This document shows positions 34,939 to 43,489 of a stretch of 64,000 bases of DNA, in pieces. Where the stretch lies: NCBI RefSeq assembly GCF_026410285.1, contig NZ_JAPMLP010000001.1, positions 558,001-622,000 on the forward strand, in the 5' to 3' direction. The DNA comes from Sulfitobacter sp. F26169L. Lineage in GTDB: Bacteria; Pseudomonadota; Alphaproteobacteria; Rhodobacterales; Rhodobacteraceae. The notes under the pieces were generated by a model, which ran no database searches, had not been told where the DNA came from, and saw only the letters and a program-made list of their open reading frames with translations. Position numbers and translations under genes: made by a program. Each line of letters opens with the position of its first letter. The first letter of the stretch is position 1.

Positions 34939-36365
34939 GCGGCGGCCTTTCCGGTGTCGGATTTTGCGGTGTCGCTGCTGGCCGGATCAGGCGGCAGCAT
35001 GTGGGTGAGGGGGGCGACCGCCTCGATATCAAGGCCCTTGCCATCAGCAGGGCGCATGATCAACCGTCCGCCCAGCTGCTCCATGCGTTCTTGCATGTTG
35101 CGCAGGCCCAACCCTTGCGGGCTCTCTCCCGCAGGCAGGCCGCAGCCGTTGTCGGTGATGCGCAAGGTGGCACCGTGGCGATGGCCGCGCAAATCAATGC
35201 TGACATGGGTTGCGCCTGAATGGCGCTCGATATTGGTCAGCGCCTCCTGAGCGATGCGGTAAAGTGCGATTTTTGCATCGTTGTCCAATCGGTTGCGAAA
35301 GACAGCGGTGGAATAGTTGATCTCTATTCCGGTACGCGCGCCGAATTCCTCGGCCAGCATACGCACGGCGGGACCAAGGCCAAGATCATCCAGAATTCCC
35401 GGACGCAGATCGCGGCTGATCCGGCGCACTTCCGTGATCGCCTCACCCAGCGATGCAATCCCCTTAGCCAGAGGCGCGCCCGCTTCGGGGTCCCCGCGAT
35501 CCAGCTTGCGGCGCGCGTTGTCCAATGCGTATCGCACCCCGACAAGGATCTGGCTGATCCCGTCATGCAACTCGCGCGCGACACGGCCGCGCTCCTCTTC
35601 CTGCGCATCGAAAACCCGCTGCGTCAGCTTTTTCAGCTTGGCATCTGCCAGACGGCGCTCTCGCAGGTTCAGCCCCATGCCTGTGGCAAATACAATCAAC
35701 AGGGCAATCAGGGCGATCACGCCAATATAGATAAACGTCCTCTGGACGCGGGCTTCGACATCGGCGCGCGAACTTGCGACCGTGGCCAGCACATCGTCGA
35801 TAAAGACCCCTGTGCCCACCGCCCAGCGCCAGGACGGGAACGATGTCACATATGCGATCTTCTGCGCAGGTTCCCCTGTTGAGGGTTTAGGCCATGTATA
35901 GGTGTGATACCCTGCTCCATCGCGGGCGATCTGGATCAGGCGGTCCACCACCAGCGTGCCGCTTTCGTCGCGTTCACCGCGAAAGTTGCTGCCGATACGC
36001 TCTGTCTCGCGGGGGGACACAATTGCCGTACCATCATAGTAATAGACGAAAAACTGGCCTTCCTCGCCGTAGATCATAGCCGATAGAATTTGCGCGACGC
36101 GCTGTTTGGCCTCTTTGTCATCGGGCGCGGCGGAGCCGTAGATGAAATAAAATCCGTTGCGGGCCTGTGTAACGTAATTGCGCAGCTCTGCCTTCTTGGC
36201 TTCGATCAGCTGTGCCTCCAGAGCGTTTATTTCACGCTCTGCCAGTGCGCGGGACTGGGCAGCAACCACCAATGCAATCGCCGCAACTGCTACGATGAGC
36301 GGCACAGATGCCAGCAGCGTCAGTTTTTGCGCATAAGCGATGTGAAAGCGAAAGCGGCGGGTCAT
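34935..36365 (-). CDS. Membrane sensor histidine kinase with Cache domain
   Basis: A 476-residue kinase. A first membrane helix (about residues 13-35) is followed by a periplasmic Cache domain (about 40-200: GQFFVYYYDGTAIVSPRETE), a second helix (about 210-235), a HisKA_3 domain with the phospho-His in VARELHDGISQILVGVRYAL, and an HATPase domain (AQEALTNIERHSGATHV, DNGCGLPAG). The start chosen is the ATG encoding MTRRFRFHIAY; a GTG at 36464 is possible but adds only weak sequence. Cache domains often sense small organic acids, which fits control of the adjacent TRAP transporter. Confidence 0.92.
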   Translation of the reverse strand: MTRRFRFHIAYAQKLTLLASVPLIVAVAAIALVVAAQSRALAEREINALEAQLIEAKKAELRNYVTQARNGFYFIYGSAAPDDKEAKQRVAQILSAMIYGEEGQFFVYYYDGTAIVSPRETERIGSNFRGERDESGTLVVDRLIQIARDGAGYHTYTWPKPSTGEPAQKIAYVTSFPSWRWAVGTGVFIDDVLATVASSRADVEARVQRTFIYIGVIALIALLIVFATGMGLNLRERRLADAKLKKLTQRVFDAQEEERGRVARELHDGISQILVGVRYALDNARRKLDRGDPEAGAPLAKGIASLGEAITEVRRISRDLRPGILDDLGLGPAVRMLAEEFGARTGIEINYSTAVFRNRLDNDAKIALYRIAQEALTNIERHSGATHVSIDLRGHRHGATLRITDNGCGLPAGESPQGLGLRNMQERMEQLGGRLIMRPADGKGLDIEAVAPLTHMLPPDPASSDTAKSDTGKAAA

Positions 36366-36514
36366 TTTGATTCGATACGCCGAATCCGCCGGTTGATCAA
36401 AGACTAAGCGCACTTGAATGATAAAATGTGGGGGCGAACTTTCTCCGGTACGCCCCATAATCACAGTTCACGCGTGCAAAAATATATCATAAAACCGGAT
36501 ATTTCGCACGTTTC

Positions 36515-36530
36515 TACGCAGTACTAGGTA
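36515..36530. promoter_or_regulatory. Palindromic operator candidate upstream of dctP
   Basis: TACGCAGTACTAGGTA has the symmetric form TAC-nn-AGTACT-nn-GTA. It lies 100 bases before dctP in the region divergent from the kinase gene. LuxR-type response regulators often bind such TAC/GTA palindromes, so it may be the site of the adjacent regulator. This is inference from position and symmetry. Confidence 0.55.
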
Positions 36531-36629
36531 TTTTCATACATATCTCTCCCGCTAGTGTGGCGAATACTTGAAACGACCCGCGCGCTGTCTTTTGCGCTGG
36601 GGTCCAATAAAATCCGGGAGGATACCCAT

Positions 36630-37718
36630 ATGGATCGTCGTTCATTTTTGAAGACATCTGCTCTCGGCGGCACCGCCGCCGCTGCAACAACGCTTGCAGC
36701 TCCAGTTTATGCGCAAGGCAAAAAGACCCTGACAATGGTAACATCGTGGCCGCGCGGCTTTGCCGTTCTGGACGATGCAGCCACCTATCTGGAAAACATG
36801 GTTAACGAGATGTCCGACGGCACGTTGACCATCGACAAGAAAGCGCCCGGCGAATTGGTTGGCTCGCTTGAAGTATTTGATGCGGTATCATCCGGTCAGG
36901 CGGATATGTATCATTCCGCTGATTACTACTATATTAACCAACACCCCGCATTTGCCTACTACACTGCGGTTCCTTTTGGCGGCACGGCCCAAGAGCTGAC
37001 AAACTGGTATCTGCACGGGGGCGGCCATCAACTGCACACCGAACTGGGCGAAATTTTCAACCTCAAATCCTTCCTCGCAGGTAACTCCGGTTCACAATCC
37101 GGTGGTTGGTTCCGCAACGAAATCAACTCGGCAGCCGATTTCAACGGTCTGAAGTTCCGTATGCCGGGTCTGGGTGGCAAGGTGCTGGGCAAACTGGGCG
37201 CATCAGTGCAGAACATCCCAGGTGGTGAACTGTATCAGGCATTGTCATCCGGCGCATTGGACGGTCTGGAGTGGGTTGGTCCCTTCGCGGACGAGCGCGC
37301 AGGCTTTCAGGAAGTTGCGAAGGTTTACTATACTGCCGGTTTCCACGAGCCGGGTTCGGGCCTCTCGGCTGCCCTTAACCTTGATGTGTTCAACGAGTTG
37401 TCACCGGCGCACCAGAAGATCATCGAATATGCTGCGATGGCCACAACCCACACCCAATTGGCCGAAACACTGGCCAACAACGGCGCAGCGTTGAGCCGCC
37501 TGCAACAGCAGGGCGTGAAAACCATGCAGTTCTCTGATGATGTGTGGGATGCGTTCGGCAAAGCCTCTGCCGAAGTTATGGACGAAAACATGGGCGATGA
37601 ACTGTTTGCAAAAACACGCGAAAGCTTTGAAGTATCGCTGACATCATCTGCCGAATGGCTGTCCAAGTCCGACGCATTCTACGTCGAGCAGCGCGAGCGC
37701 GTACGCAAAAGCATGTAA
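36630..37718 (+). CDS. dctP: TRAP transporter substrate-binding protein DctP (TakP-like)
   Basis: A 362-residue periplasmic binding protein. The N-terminus has a Tat-like signal (MDRRSFLKTSALGGTAAAAT...APVYA). The body resembles the alpha-keto-acid-binding TakP group: SAGELVGS-like KAPGELVGSLEVFDAVSSGQ, the ligand Arg in SGGWFRNEINSAADFNGLKF, and LDGLEWVGPFADE. A 2-oxo acid or related carboxylate is therefore the likely ligand. The ATG follows GGGAGGA. It heads a dctPQM operon divergent from its two-component system. Confidence 0.93.
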   Translation: MDRRSFLKTSALGGTAAAATTLAAPVYAQGKKTLTMVTSWPRGFAVLDDAATYLENMVNEMSDGTLTIDKKAPGELVGSLEVFDAVSSGQADMYHSADYYYINQHPAFAYYTAVPFGGTAQELTNWYLHGGGHQLHTELGEIFNLKSFLAGNSGSQSGGWFRNEINSAADFNGLKFRMPGLGGKVLGKLGASVQNIPGGELYQALSSGALDGLEWVGPFADERAGFQEVAKVYYTAGFHEPGSGLSAALNLDVFNELSPAHQKIIEYAAMATTHTQLAETLANNGAALSRLQQQGVKTMQFSDDVWDAFGKASAEVMDENMGDELFAKTRESFEVSLTSSAEWLSKSDAFYVEQRERVRKSM

Positions 37719-37733
37719 GCGATACCAAACCGA

Positions 37734-37763
37734 ACGGGGGCTGCGCATTTGCGTGGTCCCCGT
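37734..37763 (+). other. Stem-loop between dctP and dctQ
   Basis: ACGGGG and CCCCGT arms enclose an inner GC-rich loop and lie 16 bases after dctP, with only a short T run after. It may partly end transcription or protect dctP mRNA so that binding protein exceeds permease, a common design in transport operons. Confidence 0.5.
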
Positions 37764-37856
37764 CTTAACGTACGGATGCGCCGGATCACCAAGCGCATAT
37801 AGCCGCGATAAACGGTGAGACAATAACACCGCAGCGCAACCCGTGGGAGGGGAAAC

Positions 37857-38825
37857 ATGGCCGACGAAATTTCATGTTCGGGATTTTTCCGTGCAGCCGA
37901 GGGCGCAAAGCTCGGCTGTCTCGACAAGTTCCAAGAGGGCGGTTTCATCCAGTTCGTTCTGGGCAATGTATTGGAAGCTTTCTACAATTTCTTTGCGGCC
38001 CTGCTGAGTCCCGGCATGTGGCTGAACTGGTCCGATCCACAGGCGATGATGCGCTTTATCTATTACGGGGCATCGGTCGAGCTGTTTTTCGTGCTGGCAA
38101 CGTTGCTGGTGATCGTGACAGCAATAGGCATGCGCAAGCGCGCGTTAATGTGGGCCATGGTGCGCGGCCTTGAGGGGTTTGCCAATGGCATGGGCCGCCT
38201 TTTTGCGTGGGCAGGTTTGATTATGGTGATCCAGCAGATCATCATCGTATTTATGCAACGTATCTTTACGCGGCCCGACATCTCCATCGGTTTTGGTATT
38301 CCGCTGCAATTCGACATCAGTTGGTACGCCGAAGAGTTGAAGTTATTCAATGCGTTGGTAGTCTGTCTTTGTGTTAGCTACACCTTTGTGCAAGGCGGTC
38401 ACGTGCGGGTTGATTTGTTCTACGCAGGTGCGAAATTCCGGACCAAAAAGATTGTTGATATGTTCGGCGCGGTATTTTTCATGATGCCGTTTGCAATTGT
38501 AACGTGGATGTACGGCTGGTTTTTCCTGTGGCGCCACATGGTCACGCCAAATCCGTCAGCTTCTGACCGCCTTGATTTGCTGTTGCGCAAAGCCCGGTTG
38601 CTGAAATGGAACGTCGAAACCATCGGATTTTCGCCAAACGGATTCAACGGCTACATCCTGTTCAAAATCTTGCTCTGCATGTTCTGCATCATGGTCATGC
38701 TTCAGGCGATTGCAGTGTTCTACCGCTCGTGGTGCGAGCTGCGCGAAGGACCGGACAGCGAAGGTAAATACCTCGACAAGGATACCCTTGGCGACGGCGA
38801 AGAAGCCTATGAGGGCACACACTAA
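37857..38825 (+). CDS. dctQ: TRAP transporter small permease subunit DctQ
   Basis: A 322-residue membrane protein, about twice the usual DctQ length of 160-200. The DctQ core is visible in the middle (YAEELKLFNALVVCLCVSYTFVQGGHVRVDLFYAGAKFRTKK). It is flanked by an extra N-terminal region with helices (FIYYGASVELFFVLATLLVIVTA) and a loop of about 60 residues before the last helix. The small subunit supports the large permease. GGAGG precedes the ATG. It is followed 17 bases later by dctM. Confidence 0.9.
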   Translation: MADEISCSGFFRAAEGAKLGCLDKFQEGGFIQFVLGNVLEAFYNFFAALLSPGMWLNWSDPQAMMRFIYYGASVELFFVLATLLVIVTAIGMRKRALMWAMVRGLEGFANGMGRLFAWAGLIMVIQQIIIVFMQRIFTRPDISIGFGIPLQFDISWYAEELKLFNALVVCLCVSYTFVQGGHVRVDLFYAGAKFRTKKIVDMFGAVFFMMPFAIVTWMYGWFFLWRHMVTPNPSASDRLDLLLRKARLLKWNVETIGFSPNGFNGYILFKILLCMFCIMVMLQAIAVFYRSWCELREGPDSEGKYLDKDTLGDGEEAYEGTH

Positions 38826-38842
38826 TTTAAGGAATACCAGAA

Positions 38843-41194
38843 ATGTTTTTTGGTCTGGACGGGGTCGAAGTAGGCCTGATCATCGTGTTCGTGTGTCTCT
38901 TCGGCGGCATTTTGTCGGGTTTTCCGGTGGCGTTCGCCATCGGCGGCGCGGGGATCATATCATTCGGGATCATTGCGGCAATGAACAGTGCCGGTCTGTT
39001 GATCCATCAGGCAATTGACGAGTCATCGGAGGCGTATCGCGCGCTGGTAAACTCTGGGATAAGTGCAGATACGGTCTCGTTATTCCGATACCCCGATTTG
39101 CCCAGAATTGCCGAACCTGTATTCCCGTTAGGGTGGGAAGTGGCGATGGACCGCAACGTTTCGTTTATTGTGAACCGCATGAACGAGCGTGTACTGGCAG
39201 GCCAGTCCATCGAGACACTGTTGGCGGTGCTTATGTTTGTTCTGATGGGCATCACGTTGGAGCGCTCGAAAATTGCGAATGATCTACTGACAACCATGGC
39301 GCGGGTGTTTGGGCCGCTGCCTGGCGGATTGGCGGTTTCGATTGTGGTTGTTGGCGCGTTTCTGGCTGCATCTACCGGGATTGTGGGGGCCACGGTGGTC
39401 ACCATGGGATTGCTCGCGCTGCCGACAATGCTGCGCAACGGCTATTCCCCCGAGATCGCAACAGGTGTAATCGCAGCGTCCGGCACATTGGGACAGATCA
39501 TTCCGCCCTCTATTGTGATCGTTCTGTTGGGGACGTTGGCGGGTGATCTTTATTCTTCTGCCCAAGAGGCGCGGGCAACCGAGCTTGGTTGTACGGATGC
39601 GCTGACCTATCTGGGGGAGCCTGCAGTTGTCTCTGTGGGGACATTGTTTCAGGCGGCTCTTTTGCCGGGGATCATGCTGGCGCTACTGTATGCGCTTTAT
39701 GCGTTTGCCTATGCATTGAAAAATCCCGACAAGGCGCCGGCGGTTCCTATGGGTCCTACAAATGCCGAGCCGGTAACACGCTCCGAAGCGTTCACATGGT
39801 TTGCAGGCGCACCTGTGTTGATCATCGTCGGTACTATTTTTCTGGGTAACTTGGGGATTGTCGGTTCGCAAAATACACGGGTGTCGAGCTTTTCCGATAT
39901 CGGTGAAAGTGCCACGTTGCGCACCAATGTCGGTGAGCAGTGTAAAGCCGCGATGATTGATCTGCACGGACAGGAGCGCTGGGATCTGGCGATTTCCCAG
40001 CAGCAGGCAATTGAGGACGCCGGTGGTCTGGCCATCAGTGAAAAGCTGAACGAAGAAGAGTTTGCAGCCGCCCAAGCTGCCAAGATCGAAAATGCGGCCC
40101 CAATCGGGACAGGCATTGCGATTTTGATGATCCTGCTCAGCATTATCCTGACAACTGCGCGTGGCGTTTCGCCTTCGGCTGATCCCAAACCGCTGATAAT
40201 CGGCGGCATCGGTGTGGTGCTGTTACTGCTGGTCGATATTGTGCTGGTGTCACCGACCACGTCACCGGGGACAATGGTTGTGCTGATGGCGCTGCCGTTT
40301 GCGGCAGTGATGTACGGCGTCGTTTACGGCACCAAACTCTGCGCTAAAAACGAACTGATCCGCGTGGTGTTCCCGCCGCTTGTATTGATTGTTGCCGTGC
40401 TTGGTTCAATCCTTGGCGGTATTACCAACCCGACACCGGCTGCGGCATTGGGGGCAGGTGGTGCGCTGATGCTGGCGGCCTATCGCAAGCTGACGGATCT
40501 GGACCGATCCCCCAAGGTGATCATCTGGTCCACGCTGGCGATCATCATTTGCATCCTTGTTGGTGTGAATTTCGACCTGCGGATCAATCAGGACGATGTG
40601 GGTTTCGAGAACTGGGTGGCATTTTTTGTGGCCTATGGCGCGTATCTCTATGCCATTTTCGGGCTGTTGTTCAGTTGCTGGATCTTGTTTGCCAACGGTG
40701 TGCTGACACCTGTGGTGCGCGAAACGGCAAAGGTGACATCGATGGTGTTCACGATCCTGATCGGTTCGCAGTTGCTGAACCTTGTCGTTATCAGTTTCGG
40801 CGGCGAACACTACATCCAGCAGTTCCTGAAATCCTTCGATAACGAACTGACAGTCTTCCTGATTGTGATGTTGGTGTTGTTCGTTCTTGGCTTTGTTCTG
40901 GATTTTCTTGAGATCATCTACATCGTCGTCCCGATTGTAGGGCCGGTAATCTACGGTGGATCGTTTGATCCCAAATGGGTGACAATTATGATTGCGGTGA
41001 ACCTGCAAACATCGTTCCTGACGCCGCCGTTTGGATTTGCGCTGTTCTATCTGCGCGGCGTTGCACCGGCGAGCGTGACGACACAACACATCTACCGCGG
41101 GATTATTCCCTTTGTGTTGATACAGGTTGGCGCGCTTGCGATCCTGTGGTTCTTCCCTGCGATTGTCACGATCATCCCCGACTTGATCCCGTAA
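38843..41194 (+). CDS. dctM: TRAP transporter large permease subunit DctM
   Basis: A 783-residue sodium-coupled permease, far larger than the usual 430. The family core starts with GILSGFPVAFAIGGAGIISF and continues through VVTMGLLALPTMLRNGYSPE and ASGTLGQIIPPSIVIVLLGT. Two long soluble insertions are seen: about residues 55-115 (Asp/Glu-rich) and about 360-415. A second TM block contains GGITNPTPAAALGAGGALML and TPPFGFALFYLRGVAP. Expanded TRAP permeases of this kind exist in marine alphaproteobacteria. AAGGAA precedes the ATG and a terminator follows. Confidence 0.92.
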   Translation: MFFGLDGVEVGLIIVFVCLFGGILSGFPVAFAIGGAGIISFGIIAAMNSAGLLIHQAIDESSEAYRALVNSGISADTVSLFRYPDLPRIAEPVFPLGWEVAMDRNVSFIVNRMNERVLAGQSIETLLAVLMFVLMGITLERSKIANDLLTTMARVFGPLPGGLAVSIVVVGAFLAASTGIVGATVVTMGLLALPTMLRNGYSPEIATGVIAASGTLGQIIPPSIVIVLLGTLAGDLYSSAQEARATELGCTDALTYLGEPAVVSVGTLFQAALLPGIMLALLYALYAFAYALKNPDKAPAVPMGPTNAEPVTRSEAFTWFAGAPVLIIVGTIFLGNLGIVGSQNTRVSSFSDIGESATLRTNVGEQCKAAMIDLHGQERWDLAISQQQAIEDAGGLAISEKLNEEEFAAAQAAKIENAAPIGTGIAILMILLSIILTTARGVSPSADPKPLIIGGIGVVLLLLVDIVLVSPTTSPGTMVVLMALPFAAVMYGVVYGTKLCAKNELIRVVFPPLVLIVAVLGSILGGITNPTPAAALGAGGALMLAAYRKLTDLDRSPKVIIWSTLAIIICILVGVNFDLRINQDDVGFENWVAFFVAYGAYLYAIFGLLFSCWILFANGVLTPVVRETAKVTSMVFTILIGSQLLNLVVISFGGEHYIQQFLKSFDNELTVFLIVMLVLFVLGFVLDFLEIIYIVVPIVGPVIYGGSFDPKWVTIMIAVNLQTSFLTPPFGFALFYLRGVAPASVTTQHIYRGIIPFVLIQVGALAILWFFPAIVTIIPDLIP

Positions 41195-41221
41195 CCACTG
41201 CAAATGAAGTACTCATAAAGG

Positions 41222-41249
41222 AGGGCGTCCCGTAGGGCGCCCTTTTTTG
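41222..41249 (+). terminator. Terminator of the dctPQM operon
   Basis: AGGGCG and CGCCCT arms with a ten-base loop are followed by six Ts, 28 bases after the dctM stop. Confidence 0.88.
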
Positions 41250-41398
41250 TTAACATTATGTTGGCAGATGGTTGTAGAATTTATCCTAACGCATAGGCGA
41301 GGCTGCCCGGCACAGCATGTGGAACTAGCTCAATCGATACTATTGCGTCGAAGCGGCAAGATAGTATGAAATTACGCGATTGTAGCAGGACGCAGATC

Positions 41399-42220
41399 TT
41401 AGCCGCGTTTCGGGGCGAGATCGGGCAGGGAAATGTTGGCGACCTGTTCGGCGATCGGATCATTGTTCAGGGGATGTTGATCAAGTTCAAATCTTTCGGG
41501 ATCACGCATTGGATGCCAGGAACCACCCATGAATACCTCGAGGCCCGAAAATTTGGCCTTGTAGCCCATCTTGCGGCTGCCGGGCACCCAGTAACCAAGG
41601 TAAACATAGGGCAGGCCCGCGTTGCGGGCAATTTGGATATGGTCGAGAATAATGAAATTACCCAAGCCATCACTGGTTCGGTCGGGTGAATAGAATGAAT
41701 ATACCATGCTCACCCCGTCGCCCAACACATCCGTCAGGCAAACGCCGATCAATTCGCCGGTATCGGCATCGGTGTACTCTATGACGCGGGTGCGGATCGG
41801 GGTTTCTTCGATCATGGCCGCAAATTCGAACACGTCCATATCGGCCATGCCACCGTCCGCATGGCGGCTGTCAAGGTAACGGCGGAACAGATCATATTGA
41901 TCTTCGGTGGCCCAAGGCGAAGTGGCGCGGCGCACCAGTGAAGCGTTGCGCCGGAGTGTGCGGCGCTGGCTTTTGCTGGGTTTGAAACGGGCAACGTCAA
42001 TACGCGCGGACAGGCAAGAGGAACATTCTGCGCAAGAGGGGCGGTAGAGCACGTTCTGGCTGCGCCGGAAGCCTTGCGCTGACAAGCTGTCATTCAGTTT
42101 TTCGGAGTTTTCGCCTTGCAACGCTGTGAACAACTTACGCTCCATCCGGTCCTCAAGATAGGGGCAGGGCTGCGGCGCAGTGACATAAAATTGCGGAACG
42201 ATCGGGAGAGAATGACGCAT
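41399..42220 (-). CDS. bpt: Aspartate/glutamate leucyltransferase (arginyltransferase family)
   Basis: A 273-residue N-end-rule aminoacyl-tRNA-protein transferase that adds Leu to N-terminal Asp or Glu, marking proteins for ClpAP via ClpS. Family features are [17 protein letters not shown] (about residue 20), the Cys-rich [17 protein letters not shown] (about 60-75), [21 protein letters not shown] and [20 protein letters not shown]. The start is the ATG encoding [11 protein letters not shown]; the upstream frame to 42241 is not conserved. Confidence 0.94.
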   Translation of the reverse strand: MRHSLPIVPQFYVTAPQPCPYLEDRMERKLFTALQGENSEKLNDSLSAQGFRRSQNVLYRPSCAECSSCLSARIDVARFKPSKSQRRTLRRNASLVRRATSPWATEDQYDLFRRYLDSRHADGGMADMDVFEFAAMIEETPIRTRVIEYTDADTGELIGVCLTDVLGDGVSMVYSFYSPDRTSDGLGNFIILDHIQIARNAGLPYVYLGYWVPGSRKMGYKAKFSGLEVFMGGSWHPMRDPERFELDQHPLNNDPIAEQVANISLPDLAPKRG

Positions 42221-42320
42221 GAAACAGTCCGGTTGGTTCAAAAGTTACGATAGCGCGTGTAAGAAGTGGGTCAAACCCTAAACCGCAAACTTCGTAAAGC
42301 ACGCGGGTGCTGCCGTTACG

Positions 42321-42749
42321 TCATACCGCGCGCCGGTTCAGCGCCACAGTACCCAGCGCCATATCCGTCAGACCTTGGCGGCGGTCGGTGCTGAGCATCA
42401 GGACAACCGACACCAGTTGCAGTGGCGCCATTGCGATGGAGAATGAATACCCCAAGGTGTGCAGAAACGCCGTTGGCAAGTCAAAGCGCTGATCATCACG
42501 GGTGCGAAGTTCAATCGCCATAAGCTGCATTCCCCAAGTCGCCGAGCCGCGCGAAAGGGTAACTACACGGTAGGCGAAGCTGAGAACCATGAACAGGAAC
42601 GGCAGGAAAAACAGCCCGATAAACGCGGTAAACGGGATGACCACCATCGTAAGCACTGCGATAATCACCACATCAACAACCCACGCCAAGAGGCGCTTGG
42701 TCGGGATGCCATCGTAAAATTGTGGCTGTAGGTCTGGATCAGGTGTCAT
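42321..42749 (-). CDS. RDD family membrane protein
   Basis: A 142-residue protein with an RDD-type membrane domain: the first helix has KRLLAWVVDVVIIAVLTMVV, and later helices have AFIGLFFLPFLFMVLSFAYR and FLHTLGYSFSIAMAPLQLVS. The Arg-Asp-type motif is modified (LLAWVVD). The transport or sensing role of the family is unclear. It lies downstream of the DUF2852 gene on the same strand, separated by a hairpin. Confidence 0.9.
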   Translation of the reverse strand: MTPDPDLQPQFYDGIPTKRLLAWVVDVVIIAVLTMVVIPFTAFIGLFFLPFLFMVLSFAYRVVTLSRGSATWGMQLMAIELRTRDDQRFDLPTAFLHTLGYSFSIAMAPLQLVSVVLMLSTDRRQGLTDMALGTVALNRRAV

Positions 42750-42775
42750 TGCGGTCTTTCAGTGGTTACGGATTA

Positions 42776-42800
42776 ACGCCTCCCCGAAGTGGGGAGGCGT
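42776..42800 (-). terminator. Hairpin between the DUF2852 and RDD genes
   Basis: ACGCCTCCCC and GGGGAGGCGT form a perfect ten-base stem with a five-base loop. No clear T run follows on the minus strand, so it may end transcription weakly or act in processing. Confidence 0.6.
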
Positions 42801-42827
42801 CTGTGTGCTTTCAACCCGTCGGGCGGA

Positions 42828-43250
42828 TTAGTCGTCTGTCTTGTCTTCATTGCGCGCGGCGCGCTCGTCCATGAAAGCGTCAAATTCGGACTTGTCCTTG
42901 GAGGCGCGCAGCCGTTCAAGGAAGCTCTCAAAGTTTTCCTGCTCTTCTTCCAGGCGGCGAAGGGTATCGGCCTTGTAGGCGTCAAATGCGGAGTTGCCTG
43001 TGGGGCGGCCCATGGCCATGCTGCGTTGCATTTTACGACCGCAACTGCGGGAAGATGATGAAAACATGCGTTTGCTCCAGATCATATAAGCCAGCAGGGC
43101 AAGGCCGACAGGCCAGAAAAAGATAAACCCGATTACCATCGCGGCAATCCATGCGCCCTTGCCGCGCGCATCAAGCCAGTTTTCCGAGCGGGTGAAGATG
43201 TTTTCACGGCGTCCGGTCCGGGACGGGTAGGTGTCAGTCATTGTTGTCAT
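42828..43250 (-). CDS. DUF2852 domain protein
   Basis: A 140-residue protein with one membrane segment (GAWIAAMVIGFIFFWPVGLALLAYM split over about residues 32-58) and a charged, coiled-coil-like C-terminal part (YKADTLRRLEEEQENFESFL). This is the DUF2852 layout common in Alphaproteobacteria; its role is unknown. Start ATG at 43250, with a second ATG nine bases later. It is divergent from glnE. Confidence 0.88.
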   Translation of the reverse strand: MTTMTDTYPSRTGRRENIFTRSENWLDARGKGAWIAAMVIGFIFFWPVGLALLAYMIWSKRMFSSSSRSCGRKMQRSMAMGRPTGNSAFDAYKADTLRRLEEEQENFESFLERLRASKDKSEFDAFMDERAARNEDKTDD

Positions 43251-43318
43251 TTTAGTCCCCTAAGGTAGCGGCGTGCGGCCACCGGTCTTGGGGCGCTTCG
43301 CCGGAGAAAGGACAGTAA

Positions 43319-43393
43319 TGTAAATGCCTTTCACATCACTCAATTTGGCAATGCTACGGAAATATACAATAGGGAATGTAAAGGTTATTTACA
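43319..43393. promoter_or_regulatory. Pair of 17-base palindromes upstream of glnE
   Basis: TGTAAATGCCTTTCACA (43319-43335) and TGTAAAGGTTATTTACA (43377-43393) share the form TGTAAA-N5-TTTACA, the first with one mismatch. Their centres are 58 bases apart in the divergent region between DUF2852 and glnE. They look like two operators for one dimeric regulator, which I cannot name. Confidence 0.55.
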
Positions 43394-43489
43394 TTTTTTA
43401 TATAAGATATTTGTTATCAGTGGGTTGCGGTGCAATATTTTATAGTCGGAAATCATTGACGCGCCGCTGAACAGGCGCAACTGTGGGGT

